From assembly GCA_041844835.1 (NCBI GenBank), contig JBGZBU010000026.1, positions 9,129 to 73,128 of the forward strand: DNA of 64,000 nucleotides. The letters are read 5' to 3'. The notes beneath the pieces were generated by a model, which was not told the origin of the DNA, ran no database searches, and saw nothing but the letters and a program-made list of their open reading frames with translations. Positions 61,749-64,000 of this stretch are shown here, one piece after another (within the stretch, counting starts at the first letter, position 1; each line of letters opens with the position of its first letter). The stretch comes from CAUUCX01 sp041844835 (GTDB taxonomy: Bacteria; Bacillota; Clostridia; Peptostreptococcales; Anaerovoracaceae). The position numbers were made by a program, and so were the translations under genes.

Positions 61749-62330
61749 TCAGTCCAGTCTCTTTTCAGGCATATGTGCATAGAATACTCGCTTGGGGGCA
61801 AAGGATAGAATGCGTTCCCAATCACTTTTCAAATGTGCATTCTCCTCATAGGCTTCAAGATACTCTAATGGTTCAAGATCCCCAACAAAACAATCGCCAT
61901 CATCCAAAACAAGAGAAATGCTGTCTTCACTATGACTTGGTGTGTGAATAATTTCACCATTAATACCTATGTGCGACAGGAACTCTCTGCTTTTTTCACT
62001 GGATATAACAGTCGCCAGCGTTTCATCAATTGGAGAACAAGGAATTTTGTCCCTTGTAAAAATATCATCCGAATAATGGATGAGATGTTGTTGTACATCC
62101 ACCACAAGCAGTTTCACCCCCTGCTTCATTAGATCGCTTATAAGCCCCATGTGGTCTGGATGATAGTGCGATGCCAAAACATATTCTATATCTTTTACAG
62201 CAATGCCATTCTGCTTTATCGTCTTATAAAAATCTGCCCGAGTTCCTGCGTAGTCCGTATCGAATAGCAGACCACTGTTTGTCCCTTTAAGAAAGAATGT
62301 ATTCGTATTGCCATATTTCAGCCTAATCAT
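61749..62330 (-). CDS. MBL-fold metallohydrolase
   Basis: A 193-residue metallo-beta-lactamase-fold protein. NTFFLKGTNSGLLFDTDYAG begins the fold. The metal motif is ASHYHPDHMG, then IIHTPSHSEDSISL and FVGDLEP, and a final YAHMP. This is a small glyoxalase-II-like hydrolase; the substrate is unknown. The start at 62330 follows GAGGTG; earlier in-frame codons lack a site. The Rrf2 gene lies 380 bp downstream. Confidence 0.8.
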   Translation of the reverse strand: MIRLKYGNTNTFFLKGTNSGLLFDTDYAGTRADFYKTIKQNGIAVKDIEYVLASHYHPDHMGLISDLMKQGVKLLVVDVQQHLIHYSDDIFTRDKIPCSPIDETLATVISSEKSREFLSHIGINGEIIHTPSHSEDSISLVLDDGDCFVGDLEPLEYLEAYEENAHLKSDWERILSFAPKRVFYAHMPEKRLD

Positions 62331-62373
62331 TGTCCGCACCTCTTCCCTCTGAAAACGAAAATTTCTCAAACAC

Positions 62374-62416
62374 TATTTCCACAAAAAGCCTCCCACCAAA
62401 ACGATGGGAGTTTTTC
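62374..62416. repeat. Terminator-like element, copy B
   Basis: Related to copy A at 58697-58739. CTCCCA/TGGGAG hairpin followed by TTTTT on the plus strand. A second shared block lies at 62795-62827 (28 of 33 positions equal to 58786-58818). Confidence 0.5.
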
Positions 62417-62612
62417 TGTTATCTCTTCCCTTATCGCCCTTTGATCAATAAGCATCACTCGTAAAACTCGCTCAATTCAACAACTCCCTTTTCAGCTTGC
62501 ATTTTCACCTTTTTAGTATCAAAATAGTGTCACTCAATAGTTTTATTAACCACCATTAAATTTCTTGTTATCTAAATGTCATTTACAAGAAATGTCCACT
62601 TTTGTCGAAACG

Positions 62613-62643
62613 CAAAAAGACCGTAACAACTAAGCTACAGTCT
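62613..62643 (-). terminator. Likely terminator of the integrase transcript
   Basis: On the minus strand AGACTGTA pairs with TACGGTCT (one wobble) and TTTTTGCG follows. Confidence 0.5.
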
Positions 62644-62965
62644 AACTTTTTTGTATTCATTTGTAAAGCCACTTTGAGCTATTATGGGATTTATTCTTTT
62701 TGAAATCTTTACCCAATTTTGTCCCAGTTGCTAATTTCAATAGGCTCAAAAGCCTTATTTTCAGCTATTTCTGTGATTTTTCGCTTTATTCCCACTCGAT
62801 ATGTCCATTGATATTATTTTTTATAAACTCTAATATGATTCTTAACTATCTTTTCAAAAGTTCTTATATGCCGGTATAGCCTGCATTTTCAGGCATTTCC
62901 GGCATTTTGTATATTGGGAGATACTCACATATTTTCTTAAATCCACTTGTGTTTTTGCTTTGAAA

Positions 62966-62986
62966 GGTAGTAAAGAAGTAGTAAAA
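62966..62986. promoter_or_regulatory. Tandem GTAGTAAA words, possible integrase arm sites
   Basis: GGTAGTAAAG and AGTAGTAAAA, 11 bp apart, just past the integrase stop. Tn916 integrase binds direct repeats near the element ends; matching these words to them is from memory. Confidence 0.4.
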
Positions 62987-62999
62987 CATCTCTTTTCCT

Positions 63000-64000
63000 T
63001 TAAGCCGCCAGTCTGAAAAATTCCGCCTGTGCACTGTCGAATGTAGCGTGTGCGTAATAGTTCAGGGGCATGGTAATGTTGGCGTGTCCCATAAGGTACT
63101 GTAATGCTTTCGGATTCATTCCCGCATTTGCCATATTGGTACAGAATGTATGCCGCAAGGTATGGGGCGTTGTTACCGCCGGCAAGGATTCCTCATGGCT
63201 TTTGTTGTATTTCTCTACCAGTTTACGAAACATCGCATTATAGTTAGTACAAGCCTGTGGGGTTCCGTTCCTTGTGAGAAAGAGAAAGCCTGTATAACCG
63301 TCAACGGTAAAATCACTGCTTTTCCTGTTTTGCATAACTCTCTGTAGGGCTTCAAGCACGCATTCGCTCATTGGAATTTTGCGAATACCGTTATCCGTTT
63401 TCGGTGTTTCAATGCGGTAGGACTTTTTCCCGAAGTATTGAAGCTGATGATCCACATTAATTGTTAGATTCTCAAAATCAATATCTCTGTCCGTCAATCC
63501 GCAAAACTCGGAGATACGAAGCCCTGTTCCAAGCAGAATGATAAGCTCGTCATAATACTTATAATAGACCTTATCGCTTTTCACAAAGGAAAGCAGGCTT
63601 TCTTCTTGCATGGGCGAAAGAGGTATCTTCGGTTCGGTGTCATCCTCAATGACTGTATTGATATGAAAGTCAAAAGGATTTTTCCTGATGCAGTCATCCT
63701 GAATAGCGGTGTAAAAAGCTGCCTTTAGAGAACGCTTATGGTTGCTGATCGTGATAAAAGAATAGCCTTTTTCTTTCATTCGTAAAGCCCATTCCTTTGC
63801 ATCAGACATTTTCACATTCTCAATGCTGCATGCTCCGATCGTATCTTCCTCAAGTATTCTCATGAGCTGCTTTCTTCCTTGCTTTGTACCGTACCTTACA
63901 TTTGCATGATTTCGTATGTGCTTCTCACAAAGTTGGCAAACGGTCATTTTCTTTCCCACAGGGTCAATCCCGTCATCAAGGTCTTTTTGTATCTCCTTGA
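63000..64000 (-). CDS. int: Tn916-type tyrosine recombinase/integrase (partial)
   Basis: At least 333 residues are visible, and the frame stays open to the right edge, so the true start is outside. Before GKKMTVCQLCEKH the frame continues upstream as EIQKDLDDGIDPV, as in Tn916 integrase. The catalytic set is visible: R in GTGLRISEFCGLT, K in ETPKTDNGIRKIP, H-x-x-R in TPHTLRHTFCTN, the H in YLMGHANI and the nucleophile Tyr in MPLNYYAHATFD. The enzyme excises and inserts the conjugative element. The usual MTLNYYAH motif reads MPLNYYAH here. Confidence 0.93.
   Translation of the reverse strand, partial: KEIQKDLDDGIDPVGKKMTVCQLCEKHIRNHANVRYGTKQGRKQLMRILEEDTIGACSIENVKMSDAKEWALRMKEKGYSFITISNHKRSLKAAFYTAIQDDCIRKNPFDFHINTVIEDDTEPKIPLSPMQEESLLSFVKSDKVYYKYYDELIILLGTGLRISEFCGLTDRDIDFENLTINVDHQLQYFGKKSYRIETPKTDNGIRKIPMSECVLEALQRVMQNRKSSDFTVDGYTGFLFLTRNGTPQACTNYNAMFRKLVEKYNKSHEESLPAVTTPHTLRHTFCTNMANAGMNPKALQYLMGHANITMPLNYYAHATFDSAQAEFFRLAA

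Larger units (their letters stand above)
62417..62999. other. Gene-free end region of the Tn916-like element
   Basis: AT-rich sequence without a gene. It holds a 9-bp inverted repeat ATTTCTTGT/ACAAGAAAT (62560-62593), a minus-strand terminator (62613-62643) and two tandem GTAGTAAA words next to the integrase stop. The element end should lie somewhere here, but I cannot place it. Confidence 0.45.

Noticed and set aside
62560..62593. 9-bp inverted repeat considered as an insertion-sequence end
   Set aside because: The arms are only 16 bp apart with no transposase nearby; a hairpin is simpler.

Overview
The window looks like chromosomal DNA of a Gram-positive anaerobe of the class Clostridia, probably an amino-acid fermenter. 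An Anaerovoracaceae/'Family XIII'-like member is my guess, not a demonstrated assignment. The reasons are: a ferredoxin-dependent 2-oxoacid oxidoreductase with an ADP-forming acyl-CoA synthetase, a flavodiiron protein, Na+-coupled amino-acid carriers, an SLH-domain S-layer protein, a CIRCE-controlled groES-groEL pair, WalRK, RNase M5, strong AGGAGG ribosome binding sites, and TTGACA/TATAAT-type promoters.

Layout. (1) 1-6.6 kb: a catabolic module. A minus-strand group (MFS transporter start, ADP-forming acyl-CoA synthetase, Glu/Leu/Phe/Val dehydrogenase) is divergent from a plus-strand four-subunit 2-oxoacid:ferredoxin oxidoreductase. Together they could deaminate an amino acid, oxidise the 2-oxoacid to acyl-CoA, reduce ferredoxin and harvest ATP. 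(2) 6.8-16.6 kb: pyruvate kinase, MreB, flavodiiron protein, an alanine/glycine symporter with a leader terminator, LytTR-like and Xre regulators, a Na+/H+ antiporter-like protein and two acetyltransferases. (3) 16.7-38.2 kb: a long minus-strand block with the genes typical of the oriC-proximal arm of Firmicutes: rpsF-ssb-rpsR-gdpP-rplI-dnaB, a DnaD-type protein, a LysM/M23 peptidase, walR-walK, ftsB-like, rnmV, rsmA, an LTA-synthase-like gene, chorismate mutase, a fused aroE-aroK, rnhA, walH-walI-walJ and rlmH. By analogy with Bacillus, oriC probably lies beyond the high-coordinate end. (4) 38.4-53.6 kb: a P-type ATPase with an unusual membrane motif, two ABC systems, a lipoprotein, a phosphatase, a class IV aminotransferase, groES-groEL, and a Na+:solute symporter with a 51-residue partner. 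(5) 54.0-56.8 kb: tRNA-Ser(GGA) and a large SLH protein whose mRNA leader carries a terminator.

(6) 57-64 kb is an accessory and visibly more AT-rich zone. It holds a relic CRISPR array (36-bp repeats, 30-bp spacers, no cas genes in the window), several decayed gene fragments, an Xre regulator, a macrodomain-SirTM pair (reversible ADP-ribosylation), an Rrf2 regulator, an MBL-fold hydrolase and, at the edge, a Tn916-type integrase running out of the window. Repeated sequence segments bracket the macrodomain/SirTM block.

The least ordinary items are the CRISPR relic, the macrodomain-SirTM cargo block, the terminators in the S-layer and symporter leaders, a GdpP without membrane helices, a DnaD protein ending in a DnaI-like zinc module without the AAA+ domain, and a P-type ATPase with SCALKL in place of CPC. 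No wholly new multigene system is evident. All functional calls come from reading sequence motifs; no database search was possible.
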